Shown: one piece after another, positions 35,124-43,619 of the stretch
Position numbering within the stretch: position 1 is the first letter of the stretch
How the letters are laid out: each line of letters starts with the position of its first letter
NCBI GenBank assembly: GCA_018066285.1
Contig: JAGHRS010000028.1
Location: 1 to 44,364, forward strand
Reading direction: 5' to 3'
DNA from: Candidatus Treponema caballi
GTDB lineage: Bacteria; Spirochaetota; Spirochaetia; Treponematales; Treponemataceae
DNA: 44,364 bases
Position numbers and translations under genes: made by a program
The notes under the pieces: generated by a model
Seen by the model: only the letters and a program-made list of their open reading frames with translations
Databases searched by the model: none
What the model was told of the DNA's origin: nothing

Positions 35124-35150
35124 AAGGCCTCCGTACAGGAGGCCTTTTTT
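35124..35150 (+). terminator. terminator after the flagellar rod genes
   Basis: AAGGCCTCC (35124-35132) pairs with GGAGGCCTT (35138-35146) around a 5-base loop, with a T-run to 35150. The -10 element of the next gene begins only 5 bases further on. Confidence 0.92.
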
Positions 35151-35154
35151 ATGT

Positions 35155-35160
35155 TATACT
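35155..35160 (+). promoter_or_regulatory. -10 element of the TPR lipoprotein gene
   Basis: TATACT lies 6 bases before the ATG at 35167, with no ribosome-binding site between. The -35 region would fall in the terminator stem (CGTACA, weak). A leaderless mRNA is suggested. Confidence 0.5.
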
Positions 35161-35166
35161 GTTTTT

Positions 35167-35886
35167 ATGAAGAAGATTTCTTTTGCTTTTTTCGTGATTT
35201 TCCTCGTGCTCTTTATCGTTTCCTGTGCCTCAAATAGAAAAGGCATATCTGAAGATCCGTCTCCGGCGAATATAAAGACTGTCACTAAGACTACGGCATC
35301 AAGCGAACATGAAGATGCTGTTGCGTTTTATATACAGGGTGCAAAGCTTCTTGATGAAGGAAAATATGAAGAAGCGGAACAGTTTTTCTGGGAAGCCGTT
35401 GCAATTGATGAAGATTATATTGATGCCTTAGATTATCTTGGTATAGTTCTCCGCCGTCTTGGAAAAACAAATGAAGCAATTTCAGTCCTGAAAAAATCAA
35501 TAGAACGGGATTCAATCAATCCAGTTCCCTATAATTCACTTATTATGGCCTATCTTGATAAAGGGGATTTCAGGAACGCGCTAAAGATATGTGATGATGC
35601 AATTGAGAATATTCCGTACAGTGGAGATGGCTTTTATCATAAAGGTGCCGTCCTTATGAAACAGAAAAAATATAAGGATGCAATTACAAATCTGGAAACA
35701 GCTTTGGATATGTATAAAGGAACTGATGAATCTCAGTATGACGAAACATTGTTCAGCCTGGGTTACTGTTATTACAACATGAAAAAATGGGATGAAGCCA
35801 TCGGTTATTTTGAAAAGGCCCAGAAAGCCTTCCCTGATGATGAAACGCTCCAGATGCTTATAGATGATGCAATGAAAAGCAGATAG
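35167..35886 (+). CDS. TPR-repeat lipoprotein
   Basis: 239-residue exported lipoprotein. A hydrophobic signal ends in a spirochaete-style lipobox, IVSC (Cys20). Tetratricopeptide repeats follow from about residue 50: AVAFYIQGAKLLDEGKYEEA, YIDALDYLGIVLRRLGKTNEA, DGFYHKGAVLMKQKKYKDA and LGYCYYNMKKWDEAIGYFEKA (last shown as LGYCYYNMKKWDEAIGYF). It likely acts as a protein-interaction scaffold in the periplasm. It has its own -10 element and terminator, thus a single-gene unit. Partner unknown. Confidence 0.87.
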   Translation: MKKISFAFFVIFLVLFIVSCASNRKGISEDPSPANIKTVTKTTASSEHEDAVAFYIQGAKLLDEGKYEEAEQFFWEAVAIDEDYIDALDYLGIVLRRLGKTNEAISVLKKSIERDSINPVPYNSLIMAYLDKGDFRNALKICDDAIENIPYSGDGFYHKGAVLMKQKKYKDAITNLETALDMYKGTDESQYDETLFSLGYCYYNMKKWDEAIGYFEKAQKAFPDDETLQMLIDDAMKSR

Positions 35887-35901
35887 TAAAAAAAGCAAAA
35901 A

Positions 35902-35930
35902 GGGCCAACAAGGATGTTGGCCCATAATTT
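35902..35930 (+). terminator. terminator after the TPR lipoprotein gene
   Basis: GGGCCAACA (35902-35910) and TGTTGGCCC (35915-35923) form a perfect 9-bp stem with an AGGA loop; a short T-rich tail (ATAATTTT) follows. Confidence 0.8.
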
Positions 35931-35946
35931 TAAAAAGCTCTGTGTC

Positions 35947-36022
35947 GCGAAGTTTTGAGTTTACCGCAGGCAAATCTCAAAACTCGCAGAAATATGATTT
36001 GCCAGTAGGGCAAATCATATTT
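35947..36022 (-). terminator. two tandem hairpins with shared GGCAAATC segments at the trpS end
   Basis: AAATATGATTTGCC (35990-36003) and GGCAAATCATATTT (36009-36022) form a perfect 14-bp hairpin that overlaps the last trpS codons. GCGA-A-GTTTTGAG (35947-35959) pairs with CTCAAAACTCGC (35976-35987) with one bulge. GGCAAATC also occurs in that second loop (35969-35976), so GATTTGCC (35996-36003) could pair with either copy. On the minus strand a TTTTTAAAA run follows about 10 bases later. Likely a complex 3' end or terminator of the liv-trpS transcript. Confidence 0.55.
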
Positions 36023-37115
36023 CCATGTTCATGCAGTGACGGACTTCGTCGAGCGTGGCGATTGCGATTTCGCGCGCTTTCTTTGAGCCATCGAGCAGGA
36101 CCTGACGGATGTAGTCAGGAGAAGCTTCGAGCCGCTTCCGTTCCTCGCGGAGAGGGCGGAGTTTCTCGTTGATTGCTTCTGTAAGCGTTGCCTTCAGCAT
36201 GCCGCCGCCACCGTCACCGATGCGGGCTGCGATTGTGTCAGGTTCCTCTCCAGTACAGAGAGAAATCAGTGTCAGCAGGTTAGCGACTTCCGGTCTGTTT
36301 ACCGGGTCGTAGGTAATGAAACGCTCGCTATCTGTAGTTGCCTTCTTAACAAGCTTAGCTGTCTCGTCTTCTGTGGCAGAAAGCATGATTGCGTTTCCGC
36401 GGCTTTTGCTCATCTTCTGATGACCGTCAAGCCCGAGAATGCTTGGTGTCTTTGAAAGCAGTGCCTGTGGCTCAGGGAATACCGGGTTCTTCGGTGAGAA
36501 CTTGCGGTTGAAGCCCTTGGCGATGTTGCGTGTCATTTCAAGATGTGGCAGCTGATCCTTTCCGACAGGAACAATGTTTGCCTTGCAGAACAGGATATCG
36601 CAAGCCTGGTGGACAGGGTAGGTGTACATACCGGCATTTACGCTCTTAAGACCTGCAGACTGAATCTCTTCCTTTACAGTAGGGTTGCGGCTAAGGTCAG
36701 CGTTTGAAACGAGTGTCAGGAACGGCAGCATAAGCTGGTTTGCTTCAGGAACGTAACTGTGCGGGTAAATCAGAACCTTGTCAGACGGCTTGATACCTGC
36801 TGCAATGTAATCAATACAGAGCTGCTTTGTGTTCTGTGAAATCTGGTCAAAAGCATCGTGGTCTGTCAGAACCTGATAATCGGCAATGAGAATCATTGTA
36901 GGAACGCCCATGTTCTGGATACGTACGCGGTTCTGGAGGGAACCGAAATAGTGTCCCAGATGCAGGCGGCCAGTTGGGCGGTCTCCAGTCAGAACACGAT
37001 ATTTTTCAGGATGAACAGGCAGATCCGCCTCAATTTCCTTACTGCGTGCAACGGCAGCTTCATAAGTACGTGATGAAATTCCTGTTTCTTCCATGTTTTC
37101 GTTTTCTTCAGCCAT
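36015..37115 (-). CDS. trpS: Tryptophanyl-tRNA synthetase
   Basis: 366-residue class I synthetase. The ATP-site motif appears as GRLHLGHYFGSL (HIGH equivalent HLGH) and the second motif as KMSKSRGNAI. ATG 37115 is chosen over an in-frame TTG at 37127, because GAGG lies 6 bases before it. It begins 15 bases after the livF stop, so it is probably read from the liv transcript. Its N-terminus has a Glu-rich extension of about 25 residues. Confidence 0.94.
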   Translation of the reverse strand: MAEENENMEETGISSRTYEAAVARSKEIEADLPVHPEKYRVLTGDRPTGRLHLGHYFGSLQNRVRIQNMGVPTMILIADYQVLTDHDAFDQISQNTKQLCIDYIAAGIKPSDKVLIYPHSYVPEANQLMLPFLTLVSNADLSRNPTVKEEIQSAGLKSVNAGMYTYPVHQACDILFCKANIVPVGKDQLPHLEMTRNIAKGFNRKFSPKNPVFPEPQALLSKTPSILGLDGHQKMSKSRGNAIMLSATEDETAKLVKKATTDSERFITYDPVNRPEVANLLTLISLCTGEEPDTIAARIGDGGGGMLKATLTEAINEKLRPLREERKRLEASPDYIRQVLLDGSKKAREIAIATLDEVRHCMNMEI

Positions 37116-37130
37116 AATTGTCCTCAAAAA

Positions 37131-37841
37131 TTACTTTTTCTTACCAAGATATGCTTCTTTAACCGTATCGTTTTCAAGCAGTTCAGCACCAGTTCCTTTC
37201 AGAACAATGCTGCCTGTCTCAATAACGTAGGCTGTGTCAGCTGTCTTCAGTGCCATGTTGGCGTTCTGCTCAATCAACAGAATGGTAACGCCTTTCTCAT
37301 TGATTTCGCGGATGATGGCGAAAATCTGCTGGACGATAAGCGGAGCAAGTCCCAGAGAAGGTTCGTCCATCATGAGGATTTTCGGTCTGCTCATGAGTGC
37401 ACGTCCTACAGCGAGCATCTGCTGTTCGCCGCCTGAGAGTGTTCCGGCATACTGCCAGTGGCGCTCTTTCAACCGTGGGAAAAGTTCGTATACCCAGGCA
37501 AGATCTTCCTGAATGGCTTTTTTGTCATTTCTGAGGTATGCGCCAATCATCAGGTTTTCCTGTACGGTAAGGTCAGTGAAAACACGGCGGCCCTCAGGAA
37601 CAAGAGCAATGCCTTCCTGGCAGATTTTGTCAATCTTAAGGCCGGTAAGCTCTTTCCCATCAATCTGGATGGAACCGCTTTCTGCCTTTACCAGACCGCT
37701 TATCGTTCTGAGAAGCGTACTTTTTCCAGCGCCGTTTGCGCCAATAAGTGTTACTATTTTACCATCCGGTACGTCAATGTCAATTCCCCGGAGCGCTTTG
37801 ATTCCGCCGTATGAAACATGTAAATCTCTGATACTAAGCAT
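37131..37841 (-). CDS. livF: branched-chain amino acid ABC transporter ATPase LivF
   Basis: 236-residue ATPase with GANGAGKSTL (Walker A), LSGGEQQMLAVGRAL (signature), ILMMDEPSLGLAP (Walker B, typical LivF) and LLIEQNANMAL. ATG 37841 follows GGGGAGGA by 6 bases and overlaps livG by 8 bases; a longer TTG start is less likely. Confidence 0.94.
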   Translation of the reverse strand: MLSIRDLHVSYGGIKALRGIDIDVPDGKIVTLIGANGAGKSTLLRTISGLVKAESGSIQIDGKELTGLKIDKICQEGIALVPEGRRVFTDLTVQENLMIGAYLRNDKKAIQEDLAWVYELFPRLKERHWQYAGTLSGGEQQMLAVGRALMSRPKILMMDEPSLGLAPLIVQQIFAIIREINEKGVTILLIEQNANMALKTADTAYVIETGSIVLKGTGAELLENDTVKEAYLGKKK

Positions 37842-38676
37842 TGTCGTCCTCCCCAAGATATGCTGAAATGACTACCGGATTATTCTGAACTTCCTCCGGA
37901 GTGCCGCTTGCGATGAGAGCGCCGAAGTTAAGGACATAAATACGGTCAGATATATTCATGACGAGGTCCATGTGATGCTCAATCATAAAGACGGTCAGCT
38001 TGAACTCGTCGCGGATTTTTCCGATGAATGCAGTGAGTTCATCAGTTTCCTGCGGATTCATACCTGCTGCAGGCTCATCAAGAAGGAGCAGGCTTGGTTC
38101 AGTTGCAAGAGCGCGCGCAATTTCAAGACGACGCTGAAGACCATACGGAAGGGAAGTGCAGAGCTCATCCTTTACGTCATACAGTCCAAGAATCTTTAAG
38201 AGTTCTGCAGTTTCCTCGCGCTGCTTCTTTTCCTCAGCCCAGTTCAGGCGGAACGTTGCGCTGAAGACATTGCTCGTACGGCGGAGGTGCTTTGCAATCA
38301 AAACATTGTCAAAGACGGTCTGACTTTTCCACAAACGGATGTTCTGGAATGTGCGTGCAATTCCGAGCTTGGTAATCTTGTCAGGTGTCGGTTCAAGATG
38401 GTCTTTGTAAAGACCGTCGTTTGTGCCGCCGTACAGTTTCTTCATCTTTCCGCGCGGATGGTTTTCAACAATCTTCTTTCCGTTGAACCAGACAGCGCCG
38501 TTTGTCGGTGCGTACACACCGGTTACAACGTTGAATGCTGTTGTCTTTCCTGCACCGTTTGGTCCGATAAGAGAAACAATCTCACCTTTATGTACTTCAA
38601 GTGACAGGTCGTTTACGGCAATAACACCGCCGAACTGCATGGTTACGTTTTTCAGTTCAAGAACAGTTTCGCTCAT
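37834..38676 (-). CDS. livG: branched-chain amino acid ABC transporter ATPase LivG
   Basis: 280-residue ATPase with GPNGAGKTTAFNVVTG (Walker A of LivG type), LPYGLQRRLEIARALA (signature variant), LLLDEPAAGMNPQE (Walker B) and MIEHHMDLVM. A segment of about 15 residues (KMKKLYGGTNDGLYKDHLEP) is inserted before GIARTFQNIRL. It overlaps livM by 4 bases and livF by 8 bases. Confidence 0.94.
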   Translation of the reverse strand: MSETVLELKNVTMQFGGVIAVNDLSLEVHKGEIVSLIGPNGAGKTTAFNVVTGVYAPTNGAVWFNGKKIVENHPRGKMKKLYGGTNDGLYKDHLEPTPDKITKLGIARTFQNIRLWKSQTVFDNVLIAKHLRRTSNVFSATFRLNWAEEKKQREETAELLKILGLYDVKDELCTSLPYGLQRRLEIARALATEPSLLLLDEPAAGMNPQETDELTAFIGKIRDEFKLTVFMIEHHMDLVMNISDRIYVLNFGALIASGTPEEVQNNPVVISAYLGEDDNA

Positions 38677-39800
38677 TTTTCTGCTCCTGCTTTCTTTTTT
38701 GAGAAAAGGCCTTTGATTTTAGTTCCCAGTTTCTTGAAGAACTTGATGAGACCCGAAATGGAAATCTCTTTTTCGCCCATGATACCTTTCTGATAGAACA
38801 GAACGATACACATGATGACGATGGAGAATACGACTTTTCTGAATCCCGGACGGAGCAGCGGTACATGGAAACTTCCGATATACGTGTCCGCATTGTCAAG
38901 GAAACGGAGCCACCATTCAGAACAGGCAATGAACAGGAAGCTTGAAATGCAGCTTCCCGTTACGCTTCCAATACCGCCGATAACGACAATCAGCAGGATT
39001 TCATACGTCATTGCTGACTTGAACTGGCTTGCCTGGATTGTAGTCTGGAACATGGCGAGCAGTGCGCCTGAAATGCCTGCAAAGAATGAGCTTATGACAA
39101 ATGCAAGGCGCTTGTGATGCGCAAGGTTTATTCCCATTGCTTCAGCAGCCACTTCATCATCGCGGATTGCCTTGAAGGCGCGTCCGTACGTTGAGTTGAT
39201 GAGAAGCACGATTATCGCAATGCAGACGCCGCTTACCGCAAACGGGAAGAGCGTTGACCTGAAGACAGGATATTTTCTGAGCAGGTTCGAGCCGTTGGTG
39301 ATGACACCGAGCTTATCCCACTGGAAGATTGCACGGATGATTTCTGCAAAGCCGAGTGTGGCAATTGCAAGATAGTCTGATTTCAGGTGCAGAACAGGAA
39401 GACCGATGAGATAAGCGAAGAACGCCGCCACAATGCCTGCAAGTACCAATGCCAGAAGTACCGGAATGGTGAACTGAATGAGGCCTCCGTCAAAGTACTG
39501 GTAGACTGCGGCGCGTTGTGCGACCGGAATGGTGAAGATGCCGTATGTATAGGCACCAATCAGCATGAAGCCTGCCTGACCGAGTGAGAAAAGGCCGGTA
39601 AAGCCGTTGAGCAGGTTCATTGAAACTGCGACAAGGGCATAGATGGCACCTTTCTTAAGGACGGTGAAGAGCATTGATGTACGCGGAAGCACAGCTTCAA
39701 GAATAAGGATTACAATGAACAGAAGGGCAAGCAGTCCGAGTCCGACGAACAGGTCGCGGGTTTTGGTGGTTTTTTCAGAAACTGTTTCTAATTTTTCCAT
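38673..39800 (-). CDS. livM: branched-chain amino acid ABC transporter permease LivM
   Basis: 375-residue permease with about ten membrane segments. Signature parts are LNGFTGLFSLGQAGFMLIGA, YLAIATLGFAEIIRAIFQWD, the EAA-like loop AFKAIRDDEVAAEAMGINLA, and VIGGIGSVTGSCISSFLF. The cytoplasmic tail after the last segment is long and Lys-rich (about 45 residues). GGGGTAAG precedes the ATG. Confidence 0.92.
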   Translation of the reverse strand: MEKLETVSEKTTKTRDLFVGLGLLALLFIVILILEAVLPRTSMLFTVLKKGAIYALVAVSMNLLNGFTGLFSLGQAGFMLIGAYTYGIFTIPVAQRAAVYQYFDGGLIQFTIPVLLALVLAGIVAAFFAYLIGLPVLHLKSDYLAIATLGFAEIIRAIFQWDKLGVITNGSNLLRKYPVFRSTLFPFAVSGVCIAIIVLLINSTYGRAFKAIRDDEVAAEAMGINLAHHKRLAFVISSFFAGISGALLAMFQTTIQASQFKSAMTYEILLIVVIGGIGSVTGSCISSFLFIACSEWWLRFLDNADTYIGSFHVPLLRPGFRKVVFSIVIMCIVLFYQKGIMGEKEISISGLIKFFKKLGTKIKGLFSKKKAGAEK

Positions 39801-39811
39801 TTTCTTACCCC

Positions 39812-40696
39812 TTAAACCTTGTCCGTTGCCTTTTCACCGAAAATACCGGTTGGCATGAACATGAGGACAATGATGAGCAGGACGAACGTGAAAGCATCAC
39901 TGAATGTCGTCCAGCCAAGACCCTTTATGATGTTTTCGCAGATACCGATGATGAACGCTCCGATAACGGCGCCTGGAATGCTTCCGATGCCTCCGAATAC
40001 GGCGGCGACGAACGCTTTCAGACCCGGCATGGCACCAACTGTCGGAGTGACGCCGGTGTAGTTGCTGAAGAACAGGATCGATCCGATTGCTGCGAGAAAT
40101 GAGCCGATGATGAACGTCGTACTGATGACGGCGTCGAGCTTGACTCCCATGAGCTGGGCAGTCTCAAAGTCACGGGAGACTGCACGCATTGCCATGCCTA
40201 TCTTTGTGTGCTTGATGAGCAGAACAAGGGCTACGACAAGTGCAATGGTAAGGAGCGGTGTAATGACTGTAACACGCTTTGTCATTGCGCCCATGATGTT
40301 GATTGAATCACCAATCCATGGGATTGATGGATAATATTTGGTAAGACCGCCTGTTACATACAGTGCAAGATTCTGTATGAGATATGACATACCGATTGCT
40401 GAAATCATGATGGACATGCGCGGTGCCGTTCTGAGCGGTTTGTAAGCGACGCGCTCAACGGCAAATCCGAGCAGTACGGTTGCAATTATTGTCAGTGGAA
40501 TGGATATGTACAGCGGCATTACAGTATTTGCGTAAATCAGGATAAGGCCCGATGCCATGAAGACATCTCCGTGGGCAAAGTTAATCAGGCGGAGAATACC
40601 GTAAACCATGGTGTAGCCGATGGCGATGAGAGCATACTGTCCGCCTGTGGAAATGCCTGCCAGAATATAGGGCAGGTTAGAACGTAAGAAATCCAT
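39812..40696 (-). CDS. livH: branched-chain amino acid ABC transporter permease LivH
   Basis: 294-residue permease with about eight membrane segments. GGQYALIAIGYTMVYGILRL and INFAHGDVFM are the LivH hallmark; the loop AVSRDFETAQLMGVKLDAVI is the ATPase contact; VFGGIGSIPGAVIGAF follows. ATG 40696 has GGAG 8 bases upstream and gives the usual N-terminus; a TTG 30 bases further out is less likely. Confidence 0.93.
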   Translation of the reverse strand: MDFLRSNLPYILAGISTGGQYALIAIGYTMVYGILRLINFAHGDVFMASGLILIYANTVMPLYISIPLTIIATVLLGFAVERVAYKPLRTAPRMSIMISAIGMSYLIQNLALYVTGGLTKYYPSIPWIGDSINIMGAMTKRVTVITPLLTIALVVALVLLIKHTKIGMAMRAVSRDFETAQLMGVKLDAVISTTFIIGSFLAAIGSILFFSNYTGVTPTVGAMPGLKAFVAAVFGGIGSIPGAVIGAFIIGICENIIKGLGWTTFSDAFTFVLLIIVLMFMPTGIFGEKATDKV

Positions 40697-40731
40697 TCCG
40701 AAAACTCCAGATATTTCTAAATACAAAATGC

Positions 40732-40757
40732 GCCGCAGCGTGAAAACACACTGCGGC
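40732..40757 (-). terminator. hairpin between livK and livH
   Basis: GCCGCAG (40732-40738) pairs with CTGCGGC (40751-40757), continued by GTG/CAC after one mismatch and closed by a 4-base loop. On the minus strand GCATTTTGTATTT follows. Likely a partial terminator or mRNA-stabilising hairpin that keeps livK expression above that of livHMGF. Confidence 0.65.
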
Positions 40758-40789
40758 TGCTGAAATAAATGTATTTTTTAATAATCAGA

Positions 40790-41965
40790 TTAGTTGACCT
40801 TCTGAACGGCAATGAACTTCCATTTGCCGGTTGCAGTGTCAACCTGCTTTACGTAAGCAACGTCACGTTTTGCATCACCGATTTCATTGAACTCGATTGC
40901 GCCTGAAACACCGGTAAGCTTAACGGAAGGCAGCGCCTTGATGATGTCAGCACCCTTTGTTGAGCCTGCTGCTTTGAGTGCTTCAAGGGCTGTATAGTAT
41001 GCATCAAATCCCATGGCTGAAACAGCAGAGATTTCATCATCACCACCGTTGTTTGTCTTTGCTGTGGCATTTGTATTGATGTAGTTGCGGAATCCGTCAA
41101 CAAAGTCAGTTACCTGCTTGTCTGTTGAACCTTCAACGAAGAATGTCGTTACGTAAATGTTAACGCCTGTTCCCTTTGCTGCGCCGAGAACAACGTTTGA
41201 GTCCCATGTGTCACCTGCGAGAATCGGGATTGAAAGACCCTGAGTATTTGCCTGCTCAATAATGAGGGCTGCGGCTTCAATGGAAACCGGTGAGAAGAAT
41301 ACATCAGCATGCTGGTTCTTTGCGTTAGCTACATATGCAGCAAAGTCACTTGTTCCTTCTGGGAATGTTTCAAATACAACATTTCCACCGAGCTTTCTGA
41401 AAGCTTCAATGAAGTAGTTGCACAGACCGACAGAGTAGTCATCTCCAAGTTTTGCAAGACAGTAAGCTGTCTTTGCGTTAAAGGTGTCTTTTGCGAAGTT
41501 TGCGAGAACTGTTCCCTGAAACGGATCGAGGAAGCAGATGCGGAAGTAGTGGTTGTTGCCTTCTGTAACCTGTGGGTTTGTACAGGTAATACCGATTGCA
41601 GGGATTTCAGCTGCTGCGAATGTATCGCTTGCTGCAATTGAAACACCTGAACCATAAGAACCGACTACAACTGAAACTCCCTTGCTGACGAGCTCAGAAG
41701 CTGCAGTAACAGCCTTATCGTTTGATGATTCGTTATCAACGATGACGAGTTCAACCTTGTACTCCTCACCATTGATTTCTACTGTTGGTGTAACTGTATT
41801 AGCGTACTGGACACCAAGTGTCTCCTGCTTTCCGCCAGCGCCATTATCACCGGAAGCTGGTTCGTAAACACCAATCTTTACAACCTTTTCTTTGTTACCT
41901 GAGCAGCCTGCAAATACTGTGAGAACAGCAAGAAGGACTGCGATGAAAATTGTTGATTTCTTCAT
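40790..41965 (-). CDS. livK: branched-chain amino acid ABC transporter substrate-binding lipoprotein
   Basis: 391-residue periplasmic-binding protein of the LivJ/LivK (type I fold) family. The signal peptide ends in the lipobox VFAGC (Cys20). IGVYEPASGDNGAGGKQETL opens the mature part, and GSYGSGVSIAASDTFAAAEI is the ligand-loop region. It would be anchored to the outer face of the inner membrane and feed LivHMGF; the true ligand could be another amino acid or amide. AAGGAGTAGG precedes the ATG. It is first in the operon. Confidence 0.92.
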   Translation of the reverse strand: MKKSTIFIAVLLAVLTVFAGCSGNKEKVVKIGVYEPASGDNGAGGKQETLGVQYANTVTPTVEINGEEYKVELVIVDNESSNDKAVTAASELVSKGVSVVVGSYGSGVSIAASDTFAAAEIPAIGITCTNPQVTEGNNHYFRICFLDPFQGTVLANFAKDTFNAKTAYCLAKLGDDYSVGLCNYFIEAFRKLGGNVVFETFPEGTSDFAAYVANAKNQHADVFFSPVSIEAAALIIEQANTQGLSIPILAGDTWDSNVVLGAAKGTGVNIYVTTFFVEGSTDKQVTDFVDGFRNYINTNATAKTNNGGDDEISAVSAMGFDAYYTALEALKAAGSTKGADIIKALPSVKLTGVSGAIEFNEIGDAKRDVAYVKQVDTATGKWKFIAVQKVN

Positions 41966-42098
41966 TTTTTCCTACTCCTTTCATGGATACAAAATGATAC
42001 CAACAATCAGAATACTCTATAAATATACATTTTAGCAAGACTTTTCGCATAAACTTACGATTTATTGTTGAATTTTACTGTGAAAAGTGAACAGCCGG
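41966..42098. other. intergenic region upstream of livK
   Basis: 133 bases, AT-rich. It must hold the livK promoter on the minus strand. Several -10-like hexamers (TATTCT, TATAGA) occur between 42009 and 42021 but none has a convincing -35 partner. No hairpin or riboswitch was recognised. Confidence 0.4.
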
Positions 42099-43619
42099 TC
42101 AGCGGTTGAGCGTTTTGTAGAGATTAAGAGCAAGCGGGATGAGTGCATCGCGTGTGTTGCACGTCGGGTCTTCAACAACAGCATCGAGCAGTTCACCGAG
42201 AATGAGGCCGAGCTGTTTTCCCGGTGCAATGCCTGCTTCCATGAGGTCTTTCCCCTTAACAGCCAGATCTTTCAGTGAGAACGCTGCGGCCTCACTGCGT
42301 ATGGATTCAATGCGGCTTCTCAGTTCAAGAAGATTGTCTTTCCAGGGACCTTCTGAAAGCAGTGCCGGCGTGCCTGACATGCCGCAAACATCGCAAATCC
42401 TGACATCGAAAAGGTCATTAAGCGCTTCCTCAAATGAATGGGCACCAGACGCGCCTGAAGTTGTTTCTTCCGGCGTGGCGCGCATGATGAAACGGCGTAT
42501 TGCTGCATCTGTCCATGTGCTTTCGTAATGGAACATATGCTGTTTTACAAGGTGGCTTACATACTGGATGACGCTGTTGGGAAAGCGGAGACGCGAGAGT
42601 ACGCTTTTTGTAATGGAAGCACCCTTGTTTTCATGGCCGAAGAACGTGTAAATTTCAGCCATGATTCCCTCTGGGGCTCCGGCAAGCTGTGCATGATCCA
42701 CACGACGCGTTGACGGCTTTCCTATGTCATGGAAAAGTGCTGCCAGTCTTACTTCGAGATTTACTTTTGAAGAAAGGCCTGTGTCTGAACCTGTGTTGTC
42801 AGAAAATGCAGAACCGCGCTGTCTTTCAAGCCAGGCGGCTCCATCAAGTGCGTACAGCATGTGGTCAAGCACATCAAACTGGTGGTGACCGCGTTCATCA
42901 GCCTGAATGACGCCGCGGCAGGAAGCAATTTCAGGCAGGAACTGCTCAAGAATGCCGGTTTCCTCCATAAGGCGCAGTCCCTTTGAAGGCGCGTCAGAAG
43001 AAATGAGTTTCACAAACTCATCGCGGAAGCGTTCAATGCTTATCTTTGCAGTTACCTGACGGGCGCGTGGAATGGCTGCAAGCGTTTCACTCGTTATGTC
43101 AAACCCCGTCTGCGCAGCAAAACGGATTGCGCGTACAGGACGAAGCCCGTCTTCGCTGAAACGCTGGTCTGCATCTCCCACAGTACGGATGATGTGCGCC
43201 TTTATGTCTTCCTGTCCGCCGAACGGATCAACGAGCGAGCCGTCCTTAAGGGAAGCGGCAATGGCATTCATGGTGAAATCGCGACGTGAAAGGTCTTCCT
43301 CTATGTCTGCAGCGTAGGTGACCGAGTCCGGATGACGGCCATCTGAGTAGTCTTTTTCGAGTCTGTATGTGGTAACTTCGATTTCTTCCTTCATGAAGTG
43401 TACGGTCACCGTTCCGTGAGAAATGCCGGTTGGTATGACGCGCTTGAAAATGCGGATGACATCATCCGGTGTGGCATTTGTGGCAACATCCCAGTCAGAA
43501 GCTGGCTTACCGCGGATCAGATCGCGTACGGCGCCGCCCACAAGAAAGGCTTCAAAGCCGTTTTCTTCAAAAACTGAGTTCATTTTCTTCAATACGGATG
43601 GGATGGGAACGGTCTTCAC
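42099..43619 (-). CDS. CCA-adding enzyme / poly(A) polymerase family nucleotidyltransferase with HD domain
   Basis: 506-residue class II nucleotidyltransferase. The head domain has FLVGGAVRDLIRGKPASDWD (metal DxD-type SDWDVAT), HGTVTV, and RRDFTMNAIA. The tRNA-binding neck and body follow, then an HD-type domain with LAALFHDIGKPSTR. It most likely adds or repairs the 3' CCA of tRNA; a poly(A) polymerase role cannot be excluded. Its start overlaps the CPBP protease gene by 4 bases. Confidence 0.9.
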   Translation of the reverse strand: MKTVPIPSVLKKMNSVFEENGFEAFLVGGAVRDLIRGKPASDWDVATNATPDDVIRIFKRVIPTGISHGTVTVHFMKEEIEVTTYRLEKDYSDGRHPDSVTYAADIEEDLSRRDFTMNAIAASLKDGSLVDPFGGQEDIKAHIIRTVGDADQRFSEDGLRPVRAIRFAAQTGFDITSETLAAIPRARQVTAKISIERFRDEFVKLISSDAPSKGLRLMEETGILEQFLPEIASCRGVIQADERGHHQFDVLDHMLYALDGAAWLERQRGSAFSDNTGSDTGLSSKVNLEVRLAALFHDIGKPSTRRVDHAQLAGAPEGIMAEIYTFFGHENKGASITKSVLSRLRFPNSVIQYVSHLVKQHMFHYESTWTDAAIRRFIMRATPEETTSGASGAHSFEEALNDLFDVRICDVCGMSGTPALLSEGPWKDNLLELRSRIESIRSEAAAFSLKDLAVKGKDLMEAGIAPGKQLGLILGELLDAVVEDPTCNTRDALIPLALNLYKTLNR

